Shown piece after piece: positions 1-7,489 of a stretch of 49,957 nt of DNA. The position numbers and the translations under genes are program-made. The notes below the pieces were generated by a model, which did no database searches, was not told where the DNA came from, and saw nothing but the letters and a program-made list of their open reading frames with translations. Origin of the DNA: Winogradskyella sp. (GTDB lineage: Bacteria > Bacteroidota > Bacteroidia > Flavobacteriales > Flavobacteriaceae); NCBI GenBank assembly GCA_028383925.1, contig JAOEWO010000016.1:1-49957 (forward strand), written 5' to 3'. The stretch's first letter is position 1, and each line of letters begins with the position of its first letter.

Positions 1-2015
1 ACTTTTTCTGTCGAAGGAATCATAGTTTGTTCTAAAGTCGAATTTAACGGAATCGCCGGCATATTCTCACTACCAATAGTCATTACTGGTGCATCTATAT
101 ATTTAAAGCATTCTTCTTGAATTTTCCCTGCTAAAGCTCTGGCGAAACTATTGTTAGAAGGCTCTTCAGTAACCACTAAGCACTTTCCTGTTTTCTTTAC
201 AGATGTCATAATAGTGTCTTCATCTAAAGGGTAAAGTGTGCGTAAATCAATAATCTCTATTTGATTTTGCATTCCTAATTCTTCTGAAGCATTCATTGCC
301 CAATGCACTCCCATTCCGTAAGTTACAATTGTAAGCGTTTCTAAATTTTCTTGTTTCCAGATTTCTTGTAAAACCCAAGCTTTACCAAATGGCAAAACAT
401 AATCTTCACTTGGTTCAATAGACGTTGCGCCTTTTGTTCCCGGTACTTTAGACCAGTATAAACCTTTGTGTTCTAAAATTACCACAGGATTTGGATCGTA
501 ATAAGCCGCTTTCATTAAACCTTTTAAATCGGCACCATTACTCGGATAGGCAATTTTTATGCCTCTTATATTTGTAATCACACTTTCTACTGAAGATGAA
601 TGGTAAGGTCCACCACTTCCATAAGCACCAATTGGTACTCTAAGAATCATACTCACTGGCCATTTTCCGTTAGATAAATAACAACTACGACTGACTTCGG
701 TAAATAACTGATTTAAGCCAGGCCATATATAATCTGCAAATTGCACCTCAACTATTGGTTTTAAACCTACAGCAGACATTCCAACAGTAGAACCCACAAT
801 AAACGCTTCTTGTATAGGTGTATTAAAAACACGGTCGTCACCAAATTTTTGAGCTAAAGTTGCTGCCTCTCTAAAAACACCACCTAAGCGACCACCTACA
901 TCCTGGCCATACACTAAACACTCCTTATGTTCTCGCATAAGTTCTTCAACAGCAAATAAGGCACAATCTACCATCACGACTTTTTCAGCACCTTCTGGTG
1001 CACGTGTTCCTTTTTCTTCTGTTATTGGTGTTGGTATAAAATCGTTTGTAAATAAATCTTCAGGCTTTGGATCTTCAGATTTTAGAGCTTTTTCAAAATC
1101 TACTTGCACTTTTTCTTTTGCTAAATTTTCAATATCTAGGATGTCTTTTTCTGAAAAACCAGCAGCTTGTAATTGTTGTTTCAATACAGGGTATGGGTCA
1201 CGAGAACGTGCTTCTTCCAAATCATCACGATACCATTCCATTCGTACTCCAGACGTGTGGTGATTTAGTAAAGGTACTTTCGCATGAACTAAAAATGGAC
1301 GACGTTCAGTACGTATCGTTTCTATAACTTTTTCTAAGGCTTTATAACTTTCTGTAAAATTTGCACCATCAATAGTTATGGCTTCTAAACCATGAAATCC
1401 TTGTGCATATTCGTAAGCATTTTGAGCTCTTGTTTCGGCTGCGTTGGCTGAAATATCCCAACCATTATCTTGTACGAGATACAAGATTGGCATTTGTTTC
1501 AGAGCTGCCATTTGAAATGCTTCTGCTATTTCACCTTCGGTAACTGAGGCGTCACCTAGAGAACAAACGGAAATGGGATTCTCAATTGATTTATCGTTTA
1601 AACCTTGTAATTCTTTATACTGCATTCCCATAGCAACACCTGTTGCAGGAATCGCCTGCATACCTGTTGCTGAAGATTGATGCGGAATTTTTGGCTTATC
1701 AGCATCCTTTAAACTTGGGTGCGAATAATAGCTACGCCCTGCAGAAAATGGGTCCTCTTTTTTAGCTAGTAATTGCAACATTAAATCATAAGGTTCTAAA
1801 CCAAATGATAATAACATCGCATCATCTCTGTAATAAGGAAATGCATAATCTTGCGGTAATAATTGTAAGCCTAAAGCAATTTGAATAGCCTCGTGTCCGC
1901 GCGATGTAGCATGTACGTATTTTGAAACTTGTTTAAAATTAGCTTCGTACAATTCTGTCATAGCTTTTGCTGTACAGAGTTTTGAAAATCCTTTTTTTAG
2001 TGTTTCTTTTTTCAT
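1..2015 (-). CDS. 2-oxoisovalerate/branched-chain keto-acid dehydrogenase E1, fused alpha-beta (3' end cut)
   Basis: Thiamine-diphosphate E1 of a 2-oxo-acid dehydrogenase complex. The reading frame is open from an ATG at 2015 to the left edge (671 codons), so the C-terminus is missing. Residues 1 to about 330 are the alpha subunit with a TPP motif around residue 154 (GDASVTEGE, later QDNGWDIS). From about residue 345 the beta subunit follows (VYGQDVGGRLGGVF, YGSGGPYHSSS), so both subunits are in one chain, as in many Bacteroidota. With the E2 and ilvE genes upstream it should feed branched-chain keto acids to acyl-CoA for degradation or iso-fatty acid priming. Substrate is inferred from neighbours; a pyruvate-type activity is not excluded. 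A small hairpin lies 8 nt before the start. Confidence 0.9.
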   Translation of the reverse strand, partial: MKKETLKKGFSKLCTAKAMTELYEANFKQVSKYVHATSRGHEAIQIALGLQLLPQDYAFPYYRDDAMLLSFGLEPYDLMLQLLAKKEDPFSAGRSYYSHPSLKDADKPKIPHQSSATGMQAIPATGVAMGMQYKELQGLNDKSIENPISVCSLGDASVTEGEIAEAFQMAALKQMPILYLVQDNGWDISANAAETRAQNAYEYAQGFHGLEAITIDGANFTESYKALEKVIETIRTERRPFLVHAKVPLLNHHTSGVRMEWYRDDLEEARSRDPYPVLKQQLQAAGFSEKDILDIENLAKEKVQVDFEKALKSEDPKPEDLFTNDFIPTPITEEKGTRAPEGAEKVVMVDCALFAVEELMREHKECLVYGQDVGGRLGGVFREAATLAQKFGDDRVFNTPIQEAFIVGSTVGMSAVGLKPIVEVQFADYIWPGLNQLFTEVSRSCYLSNGKWPVSMILRVPIGAYGSGGPYHSSSVESVITNIRGIKIAYPSNGADLKGLMKAAYYDPNPVVILEHKGLYWSKVPGTKGATSIEPSEDYVLPFGKAWVLQEIWKQENLETLTIVTYGMGVHWAMNASEELGMQNQIEIIDLRTLYPLDEDTIMTSVKKTGKCLVVTEEPSNNSFARALAGKIQEECFKYIDAPVMTIGSENMPAIPLNSTLEQTMIPSTEK

Positions 2016-2023
2016 CTTTAATG

Positions 2024-2037
2024 CCCACGAAAGTGGG
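2024..2037 (-). promoter_or_regulatory. Start-proximal hairpin (CCCAC/GTGGG) before E1
   Basis: On the minus strand CCCAC, loop TTTC, GTGGG ends 8 nt before the E1 start codon, with flanks AGATA and CATT. The same arrangement precedes paaZ, paaC and paaE with different but complementary stems. It may be a repeat family, a translation-affecting hairpin, or both. Confidence 0.6.
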
Positions 2038-2068
2038 TATCTTTAAATTAAACCTTTTCTTACCTGTA

Positions 2069-2150
2069 ACACCCCTAAAGTCCCCTCAAGGGGACAATCC
2101 TAAAAAGCAAATTAGAACTAGTGTCCCCTTGAAGGGACTTTAGGGGTGTT
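2069..2150. repeat. Inverted pair of ACACCCC/GTCCCC palindromic repeats
   Basis: A forward copy (2069-2100: ACACCCCTAAAG then GTCCCCTCAAGGGGAC) faces a reverse copy (2121-2150, one stem mismatch) across about 20 bp. The pair forms a long potential cruciform of about 80 bp with the ACACCCC ends outermost. It lies between ilvE and E1. Confidence 0.85.
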
Positions 2151-2152
2151 TC

Positions 2153-2280
2153 GCGTTAGGGATTACTCATTTGTTTCTATCTTAATAATTAAGAAATCGT
2201 GATTGCTTCGCAGTTGAACGGCCTGTTTGAGCTCCTCGCAGAGAGCGAGTAGTGAAAGCCCGATCCTTGTGGTAACGCCC
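2153..2280. repeat. GCGTTA...TAACGCCC long imperfect palindrome, copy 1
   Basis: About 128 bp bounded by GCGTTAGGG and GGTAACGCCC, with internal partly complementary blocks (GAGCTCCTCGC, GCGAGTAGTGAAAG). Two related copies are at 10141-10229 and 19438-19587. The blocks GAACGGCCTGTTTGAGCTCC and GAGCGAGTAGTGAAAGC are shared with copy 2, and the GGGnTTACTCAT start with copy 3. Confidence 0.7.
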
Positions 2281-2288
2281 AAATAATT

Positions 2289-3356
2289 CTAATTAAACTC
2301 TTTTTCTACCCTTGTCATCCAACCAAATTTATCTTTGATCTGACCTGTTTTAATAGCATTGAGTGTATCATTAACTTCTAACCCAACCGGACTTTCATCT
2401 GATACGTGAATGGTTTCGCCCTCTAATCCAATGTCTTGAATGTAAGCAATACCAACCGCTGTGCCTGTGCCAAACCCTTCTTCTAGTGTTCCGTTTTTAG
2501 AGGCTTCTTTAATTTCGGTAATCGTGATTTTTCGTTCTGTTACGTTGTAATTCATAGCCTTAAGCATTTCAATAACACTTGCTCTTGTGATGCCATGCAA
2601 GACTGAACCATCCAATTCTGGCGTGATAAATTCTCCGTTTATTTTGAAGAAAATGTTCATGGTGCCGACTTCTTGAATATACTCATGCTCGGCTGCATCT
2701 AACCATAATACTTGGTCGTAACCTTTGGCTTTTGCTAACTCTGTTGGGCGAATGGCAGCTGCATAATTTCCGGCTGCTTTTGCTTCTCCTGTTCCACCTT
2801 GCGCTGCTCTGATGAACTGCTTTTCTGCCCATAATTTTATGCGTTTGCTGAAAAACGGTCCTGCTGGTGATGCCATAATTATAAACTTGTAATGTGTTGC
2901 TGCTCGCATACCAATAAAGGGTTCGTCTGCATACATGAATGGTCTTAAGTACAAAGCGCTTCCATCTTTTGGCGGAATCCAATTATGTTCTAAACCTACC
3001 AATTCCTTTAAACCTTCAACAAATAAATCTTCGGGTACATTTGGCATTCCCATGCGGTCTGCACTTTTATTTAATCGTTTCGCATTTTGCTCTGGGCGAA
3101 ATAGCATTGGCTTGCCTTCGGTATCTTTGTAGGCTTTCATACCTTCAAAAATGGCTTGTCCGTAATGCAAAGCCATTGCTGCTGGATGTGTTGGTATCAT
3201 TCCCATAGGAATAATTCTCGCATTTGTCCACTCACCATTTTCATAATCGCAAATGAACATGTGGTCTGTGAATGTGGTTCCTAATGGTATATTGTTGAAG
3301 TCTAAAGTATCTACTTTAGATTTTTCTACTTTGGTTATTGAAATGTTAGGTTTCAT
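2289..3356 (-). CDS. ilvE: Branched-chain amino-acid aminotransferase
   Basis: Fold-type IV PLP transaminase that interconverts Leu, Ile and Val with their 2-oxo acids. 355 residues, normal for the class-II (BCAT2-like) form. The PLP lysine is K193 in EAKAAGNY, and EVGTMNIFF and GTGTAVGI form the rest of the cofactor site. The ATG start at 3356 follows an A-rich leader. It sits between the E2 gene (upstream) and E1 (downstream) on the same strand, so it supplies the keto acids for that complex. Both intergenic gaps are filled by inverted pairs of the ACACCCC repeat, which may affect expression between the genes. Confidence 0.92.
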   Translation of the reverse strand: MKPNISITKVEKSKVDTLDFNNIPLGTTFTDHMFICDYENGEWTNARIIPMGMIPTHPAAMALHYGQAIFEGMKAYKDTEGKPMLFRPEQNAKRLNKSADRMGMPNVPEDLFVEGLKELVGLEHNWIPPKDGSALYLRPFMYADEPFIGMRAATHYKFIIMASPAGPFFSKRIKLWAEKQFIRAAQGGTGEAKAAGNYAAAIRPTELAKAKGYDQVLWLDAAEHEYIQEVGTMNIFFKINGEFITPELDGSVLHGITRASVIEMLKAMNYNVTERKITITEIKEASKNGTLEEGFGTGTAVGIAYIQDIGLEGETIHVSDESPVGLEVNDTLNAIKTGQIKDKFGWMTRVEKEFN

Positions 3357-3370
3357 AATTTTTATTTTAA

Positions 3371-3452
3371 AACACCCCTAAAGTCCCCTCAAGGGGACAA
3401 TACTAACTATTAAATTAAATGGTTGTCCCCTTGAGGGGACTTTAGGGGTGTT
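3371..3452. repeat. Inverted pair of ACACCCC/GTCCCC repeats between ilvE and E2
   Basis: Forward copy at 3371-3401 and reverse copy at 3422-3452 separated by about 20 AT-rich bases. Both have a perfect GTCCCC/GGGGAC stem with a 4-nt loop. Same layout as the pair at 2069-2150. Confidence 0.87.
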
Positions 3453-3462
3453 ACTCTATATT

Positions 3463-4773
3463 CTAAATCTCTCTTTTTGTATCAAACTGTTCAAAATAAT
3501 CAGCCACTCTTCTCACAAAGCTTCCTCCTAAAAATCCATCAACTACTCTGTGGTCAAATGATAATGAGAGATACATCATACTTCGTATGGCAATTTCGTC
3601 ACCGTTTTCAGTCTCAATAACTTCTGGACGTTTCTTTATGATTCCCAAGGCTAAAATGGCAACTTCAGGTTGATTGATAATTGGTGTTCCCATAACACTT
3701 CCAAAAGTTCCTACGTTGGAAATTGTGAATGTGCTTCCCTTTATATCATCGGCACCTAATTTATTTTCTCTTGCTTTGCCAGCGAGTTCATTGACGTTAG
3801 CTGCAATGGTTTTTAAATCTTTAGAATCTGCATTTTTAACAACAGGAACAATTAAGTTTCCGCTTGGTAATGCTGTTGCCATACCAATATTGATATCTTC
3901 TTTTACAATGATATTACTGCCATCTACTGATGCATTTATATTTGGGAAATCTTTCACTGCTTTTGCAACCGCTTCAACAAACAAAGGTGTGAATGTTAAG
4001 CGTTCTCCATGCTTTTCTTGAAACGCTACTTTGTTTGCATTTCTCCAATTCACCATATTGGTTAAATCGGCTTCAACATAAGCTGTGACATGAGGTGATG
4101 TATGTTTTGAATACACCATGTGGTCTGCAATCATTTGACGCATACGGTCCATCTCAATCACCTTACCTTTTCCTTTGTCAAATTTTAATTGTGGAATACG
4201 ATATGCTGTTGGGTCTTGTTGAATAGGTTGTGCAAACTGAAATGGTCTGCCGTCATCTATGTATTGAAAAACATCACTTTTACGCAACCTGCCTTCATTT
4301 CCTGTTGCTGGTATTCGCGCTAATTCTTCGTAACTAATGTGATGCGTTTTTGCGATTTCTATAATTAATGGTGAAAAGAATAAAGAAGCCCCATCTGACG
4401 TCCCCAAAGGGGAAGAAACAAATTGAGTATTAGCAACTGAAGCTAGCTTAGTTGCTCTAGGTCTTTTATCCTTTTCTATTTTTTGAGACGTCTCGACTGC
4501 GCTCGACGGGACAGACTTTTTAGTAGATGCGTTAGATACTTCTGAAACTTCTAAAATTGCCATAACCTCACCTACAGGCACGACATCTTTTGCCTGAAAA
4601 AGTGTTTTCACTAAAGTTCCTGATGCTGGTGCAGGTACTTCGTTATCTACTTTGTCTGTTGCAACTTCTAGGATGACATCTCCTTCTTCAAAAGTATCTC
4701 CTTCAGAAACTAACCAATTGATTATAGTTCCTTCTGTGATACTCTCTCCCATTTTGGGCATTTTTAGTTCCAT
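3463..4773 (-). CDS. Dihydrolipoamide acyltransferase E2 of a branched-chain 2-oxo-acid dehydrogenase
   Basis: Core acyltransferase. Residues 1-80 are a lipoyl domain with the lipoyl-lysine in EVATDKVDNEVPAPASG. A linker covers about 85-130. A peripheral subunit-binding domain follows (ISYEELARIPATGNEGRLRKSDV), then the catalytic domain with SFDHRVVDGFLGG near the C-terminus. The ORF can begin at a GTG at 4782, but the ATG at 4773 giving MELKMPKMGES fits the family. First gene of the E2-ilvE-E1 cluster, divergent from an Lrp-type regulator. The linker contains two stretches encoded by palindromic repeat sequence (4391-4420 and 4491-4515), which seem to be in-frame insertions. Confidence 0.92.
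   Translation of the reverse strand: MELKMPKMGESITEGTIINWLVSEGDTFEEGDVILEVATDKVDNEVPAPASGTLVKTLFQAKDVVPVGEVMAILEVSEVSNASTKKSVPSSAVETSQKIEKDKRPRATKLASVANTQFVSSPLGTSDGASLFFSPLIIEIAKTHHISYEELARIPATGNEGRLRKSDVFQYIDDGRPFQFAQPIQQDPTAYRIPQLKFDKGKGKVIEMDRMRQMIADHMVYSKHTSPHVTAYVEADLTNMVNWRNANKVAFQEKHGERLTFTPLFVEAVAKAVKDFPNINASVDGSNIIVKEDINIGMATALPSGNLIVPVVKNADSKDLKTIAANVNELAGKARENKLGADDIKGSTFTISNVGTFGSVMGTPIINQPEVAILALGIIKKRPEVIETENGDEIAIRSMMYLSLSFDHRVVDGFLGGSFVRRVADYFEQFDTKREI
4401..4413. repeat. TCCCC-AAA-GGGGA palindrome inside the E2 linker
   Basis: Part of a stretch (about 4391-4420) encoding SSPLGTSDGAS between the lipoyl and subunit-binding domains. It resembles intergenic palindromic repeats yet stays in frame. 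Confidence 0.55.
4491..4515. repeat. TCTCGACTGCGCTCGA-type repeat inside the E2 linker
   Basis: TCTCGACTGCGCTCGACGGG interrupts the linker (encoding SVPSSAVETS). A related motif (GACTTCGACTTCGCTCAGTC) is intergenic at 13966-13985. Judged an in-frame repeat insertion in a tolerant linker. Confidence 0.5.
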
Positions 4774-4920
4774 TTCAATCACAACAATCCTATTTTAAAT
4801 CTAAGGAATAAAGATAAGCAATAGTGATATTTACATTTGTTAAAAACTTATAAATTAGATTTAAAAAGACATATATTCTTTAAATTTAATTTAATAAGGT
4901 TTTTTATTCTTTTTAATTCT

Positions 4921-4928
4921 TAATTTTG
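4921..4928 (+). promoter_or_regulatory. Candidate -7 box for the Lrp gene
   Basis: TAATTTTG matches the Bacteroidota TAnnTTTG consensus 25 nt before the ATG at 4953. No clear -33 TTG was seen at the usual distance, so this is tentative. Confidence 0.4.
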
Positions 4929-4952
4929 AATAGTAATAAAGATAATTTTCTG

Positions 4953-5429
4953 ATGGCATATAATTTAGACCAAATTGATTCACAAATTCTAGGAATCCTT
5001 CAAACTAACAGTAACCGCACTACAAAAAGTATCGCTGAAGCGTTGAAAATGAGTACTTCACCTATTTTTGAACGCATTAAAAAACTTGAAAAAGAAGGCT
5101 ATATTAAAAAATACGTAGCTGTTTTAGATAATAAGAAAATAGGTTTAAAACTGACAGTTTTTATTGGGATAACCTTGCAAGGTCATACGCGAAGTTATTT
5201 GGAAAAGTTTGTGAAGGAAATCAATAATTTTCCTGAGGTGGTAGAATGCCACAGAGTGAGTGGAAATTTTGACTATTTATTGAAACTTATCGTCGAGGAT
5301 ATTGAAGCTTATGAAACCTTTATTATTTCGAAATTAACCTTGTTACCTTACTTAGGAAACGTACAGAGTTTGATTACTTTGTCTACAGGAAAAGAGACTA
5401 ATGCAATAGATTTGAGTAGTGTGATGTAA
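4953..5429 (+). CDS. Lrp/AsnC family transcriptional regulator
   Basis: 158 residues. An N-terminal winged helix-turn-helix (LDQIDSQILGILQTNSNRTTKSIAEALKMS, given here as a region of residues 5-35) is followed by a RAM ligand-binding domain (about 65-150, ending VQSLITLSTGKE). The frame could start at a TTG at 4926, but the ATG at 4953 gives the usual family N-terminus and leaves room for a promoter. Divergently transcribed from the E2-ilvE-E1 cluster, so it is the likely amino-acid-responsive regulator of that cluster; this is inference from position. Convergent with paaY downstream, with one ACACCCC repeat in between. Confidence 0.9.
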   Translation: MAYNLDQIDSQILGILQTNSNRTTKSIAEALKMSTSPIFERIKKLEKEGYIKKYVAVLDNKKIGLKLTVFIGITLQGHTRSYLEKFVKEINNFPEVVECHRVSGNFDYLLKLIVEDIEAYETFIISKLTLLPYLGNVQSLITLSTGKETNAIDLSSVM

Positions 5430-5434
5430 ATTCA

Positions 5435-5466
5435 AACACCCCTTAAGTCCCCTCAAGGGGACAATC
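5435..5466 (+). repeat. ACACCCC/GTCCCC repeat, single copy
   Basis: AACACCCCTTAAG then GTCCCCTCAAGGGGAC, directly after the Lrp stop codon in the convergent gap with paaY. A hairpin here could also act as a weak terminator, but no T-run follows. Confidence 0.85.
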
Positions 5467-5525
5467 CACTCAGATGAAAATTACAAACACTATCTTAAAA
5501 AAAATTGCAGTAATCGAATTTAAAT

Positions 5526-6125
5526 CTATTTTTTAAAAGTGTCTCTCAATGTTTTATAAACATCGTCTTGAATTTTCATCTTCTTTGGCACTTCTCTGAG
5601 TGGCTCAACTTCTTTTAACGATTCATGACAATCTTTTGGCAATTGCTGGTACAGTAGCGTTCCTTTTGTTTTCCATGCTATCATTTCATCGCTTACTTGC
5701 TTAATCACTTTTGCAGGATTACCAACGATCAGACTTCGTTTTGGAATTATAGTTTCTGCTTTTACAAATGCCATTGCACCAACGATACTTTCATCACCAA
5801 TTTCGGCATCATCCATAATAACGGTATTCATACCTATGAGACAATTTCGACCTAAATTAGCACCGTGAATAATGGCGCCATGACCAACGTGTGCGCTTTC
5901 TTTTAGTGTAATCGATTTTCCTGGAAACATGTGGACTGTGCAGTTCTCTTGCACGTTTACGCCATCTTCTAAAATGATTTGTCCCCAATCGCCACGGATT
6001 GCAGCACCAGGTCCGATGTAACAGTTTTTACCAATGATGACATTTCCTGTTACGGCTGCTAATGGGTGTACGAAACTCGATTCGTGTACTACTGGTGTGT
6101 AACCTTTAAAACTGTAAACTGCCAT
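5526..6125 (-). CDS. paaY: PaaY, gamma-carbonic-anhydrase-like hexapeptide thioesterase
   Basis: 199 residues of left-handed beta-helix hexapeptide repeats. Metal ligands in the gamma-carbonic anhydrase pattern are H65 (VHMFPG), H82 and H87 (HVGHGAIIHG). In known paa clusters PaaY is a thioesterase that clears dead-end ring-hydroxylated phenylacetyl-CoA products. Length matches PaaY (about 196). It is the last recognised gene of the minus-strand paa operon. The 200-nt gap to the next gene upstream holds two palindromic repeats. Confidence 0.88.
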   Translation of the reverse strand: MAVYSFKGYTPVVHESSFVHPLAAVTGNVIIGKNCYIGPGAAIRGDWGQIILEDGVNVQENCTVHMFPGKSITLKESAHVGHGAIIHGANLGRNCLIGMNTVIMDDAEIGDESIVGAMAFVKAETIIPKRSLIVGNPAKVIKQVSDEMIAWKTKGTLLYQQLPKDCHESLKEVEPLREVPKKMKIQDDVYKTLRDTFKK

Positions 6126-6163
6126 TTTTCAATTTTGCGTTGATTAAAGAAAATTCTAAAATA

Positions 6164-6190
6164 CCTACAAGGTTTTTAAAACCTTGCAGG
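6164..6190. repeat. CCT(A/G)CAAGG-TTTT palindrome
   Basis: CCTACAAGGTTTT and AAAACCTTGCAGG form a 13-bp stem with one mismatch. Related to palindromes at 10045-10071, 10090-10120, 19292-19322 and 19405-19431. Confidence 0.7.
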
Positions 6191-6288
6191 ATAAACTATT
6201 TGAAAGCCCTTTTTAATTTCCCCAGAGAGTAAAAATACTGTTGTCTACTTACTCATATATTTTTAATATTTAGTTTTCATAATCAGTT

Positions 6289-6305
6289 CCTTCCCTCTGG
6301 GAAGG
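6289..6305. repeat. CCTTCCC-TCT-GGGAAGG palindrome
   Basis: Perfect 7-bp stem with a TCT loop between the enoyl-CoA hydratase stop and paaY. Probably another small intergenic repeat family. Confidence 0.55.
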
Positions 6306-6324
6306 TAAGGATGGGCTTCTACTT

Positions 6325-7077
6325 TTACTTATAAGTTTTCAATTTCTCTTTAGTAAAATCACTCAACACTAATCGTCCACTTGTTTCAGCCCTTTCAGCT
6401 AATAGCTCGTCCCAATCATCTGTACCTTTCCAGAATACTTTTTTCATTTCCAACATCGCTTCAACATTATAAGTACACAAATGCTCAGCCGTTGTTTTTA
6501 CAGCGTCGTCTAATTCAGCAGTAGTATCAAAAACGTGCGTGAATAAGCCTTTTTGCTTTGCGAATTCTGGTGAATAGAATGTATTAGCATCAATGGCGAT
6601 TTGAGACATAGCACTTAATCCCATTTTACGCTCAATTGCTGGTCCAACAACAAATGGCCCAATACCAATATTAAGTTCACTTAACTTAATAGACGCATGT
6701 TTAGTTGCCATACAATAATCTGTTGCAGCTGCGAGACCAACACCTCCACCAACGGTTTTACCTTGTATACGTCCGATAATAAATTTAGGGCATTTTCGCA
6801 TGGCGTTAATCACATTGGCAAATCCTGAAAAGAAAACTTTACCAGTTGCTACATCGTTGATATTGATAAGTTCTGTAAAGCTTGCTCCTGCGCAAAAGGT
6901 TCTATCTCCTCCGCTTTTTAAAACAATAACTTTAATGGCATTGTTTTGACCAGCTTCGGTAATTATGTTTGCTAATTTAGCTAAAACATCTCCTGGCAAA
7001 GAGTTGTGGGCAGGATGGAAAAACTCTATGTATCCTACTTCGTTTTGTATGTTTAATTTAACGTAAGGTTTACTCAT
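6325..7077 (-). CDS. Enoyl-CoA hydratase/isomerase family protein (paa operon)
   Basis: Crotonase fold, 250 residues from an ATG at 7077 (MSKPYVKLNIQ). The open frame continues to 7161 but that part is encoded by the inverted repeat and the end of the GIY-YIG gene, so the later ATG is chosen. Family signatures are GGGVGLAAATDY and a region around SELNIGIGPF. In the paa pathway this would be PaaF- or PaaG-like (2,3-dehydroadipyl-CoA hydratase or isomerase); a clearer PaaG is at 15518. Separated from paaZ by the GIY-YIG element. Confidence 0.8.
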   Translation of the reverse strand: MSKPYVKLNIQNEVGYIEFFHPAHNSLPGDVLAKLANIITEAGQNNAIKVIVLKSGGDRTFCAGASFTELININDVATGKVFFSGFANVINAMRKCPKFIIGRIQGKTVGGGVGLAAATDYCMATKHASIKLSELNIGIGPFVVGPAIERKMGLSAMSQIAIDANTFYSPEFAKQKGLFTHVFDTTAELDDAVKTTAEHLCTYNVEAMLEMKKVFWKGTDDWDELLAERAETSGRLVLSDFTKEKLKTYK

Positions 7078-7089
7078 GTTTATTGTTAT

Positions 7090-7115
7090 GTCAATGCGCA
7101 CTTTTTGCGCATTCG
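7090..7115 (+). repeat. Left inverted repeat of the GIY-YIG element
   Basis: GTCAATGCGCA, CTTTT, TGCGCATTCG: itself a hairpin and a 24/26 inverted match to 7451-7476. It ends 2 nt from the GIY-YIG stop codon. Confidence 0.85.
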
Positions 7116-7117
7116 TA

Positions 7118-7435
7118 TTAATCTTTGTTTTTAGTATATTTTGAAAAATCCCAATCCACACTTAAATCTATCCACTCTGGATTCATTTCTGTAATTATAT
7201 TAATTTTCCAACTGCGTTTCCACTTTTTTATTGTTTTCTCTCTTCTAATTGCTACTCTAATATCTGAATGCGTTTCAAAGTAGACCAGCTTTTTGATATT
7301 GTAACGTCCAACGTGTGTACCAAAAGTTGCTACTTTATGTTCACTCATTCGTCTTTCAATATTATTAGTAACACCAACATAGAAAATATGATTTCTTTCG
7401 TGAGTTAAAATATATGTATAATACTTTTTAGACAT
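7118..7435 (-). CDS. GIY-YIG nuclease family protein
   Basis: 105 residues, a single GIY-YIG domain. TYILTHERNHIFYVGVT supplies the TYI and YVG halves of the motif, and the catalytic Arg region is NNIERRMSEHK. A basic stretch follows (RREKTIKKWKRSWK). This is the small stand-alone type (UPF0213/YhbQ-like). It has no known phenylacetate role. The flanking inverted repeats hug the ORF (2 nt from the stop, 16 nt from the start), so it is best read as the cargo or driver of a mobile repeat rather than an operon member. Confidence 0.88.
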   Translation of the reverse strand: MSKKYYTYILTHERNHIFYVGVTNNIERRMSEHKVATFGTHVGRYNIKKLVYFETHSDIRVAIRREKTIKKWKRSWKINIITEMNPEWIDLSVDWDFSKYTKNKD

Positions 7436-7450
7436 TTTGTTTGCTTCAAG

Positions 7451-7476
7451 CGAATGCGCAACAAATGCGCATTGAC
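7451..7476 (-). repeat. Right inverted repeat of the GIY-YIG element
   Basis: CGAATGCGCA, ACAAA, TGCGCATTGAC: the reverse complement matches 7090-7115 at 24 of 26 positions. Within the unit, AATGCGCA and TGCGCATT form a hairpin. Confidence 0.85.
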
Positions 7477-7489
7477 CTGCTATTCATAT

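Larger units (their letters stand above)
7090..7476. mobile_element. Compact GIY-YIG nuclease element bounded by inverted repeats
   Basis: A 387-bp unit consisting only of a GIY-YIG nuclease ORF and two 26-bp self-palindromic terminal inverted repeats. It lies between paaZ and the enoyl-CoA hydratase gene without harming either. There is no transposase. Mobility is inferred from structure and not shown. Confidence 0.6.

Noticed and set aside
7078..7161. N-terminal extension of the enoyl-CoA hydratase
   Set aside because: The extra 28 codons are made of the GIY-YIG terminal repeat and gene end; the family starts at the ATG at 7077.
7118..7435. GIY-YIG gene as excinuclease UvrC-like repair component of the operon
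   Set aside because: Only a single small domain with no UvrC helix-hairpin-helix, and it is bounded by terminal inverted repeats.
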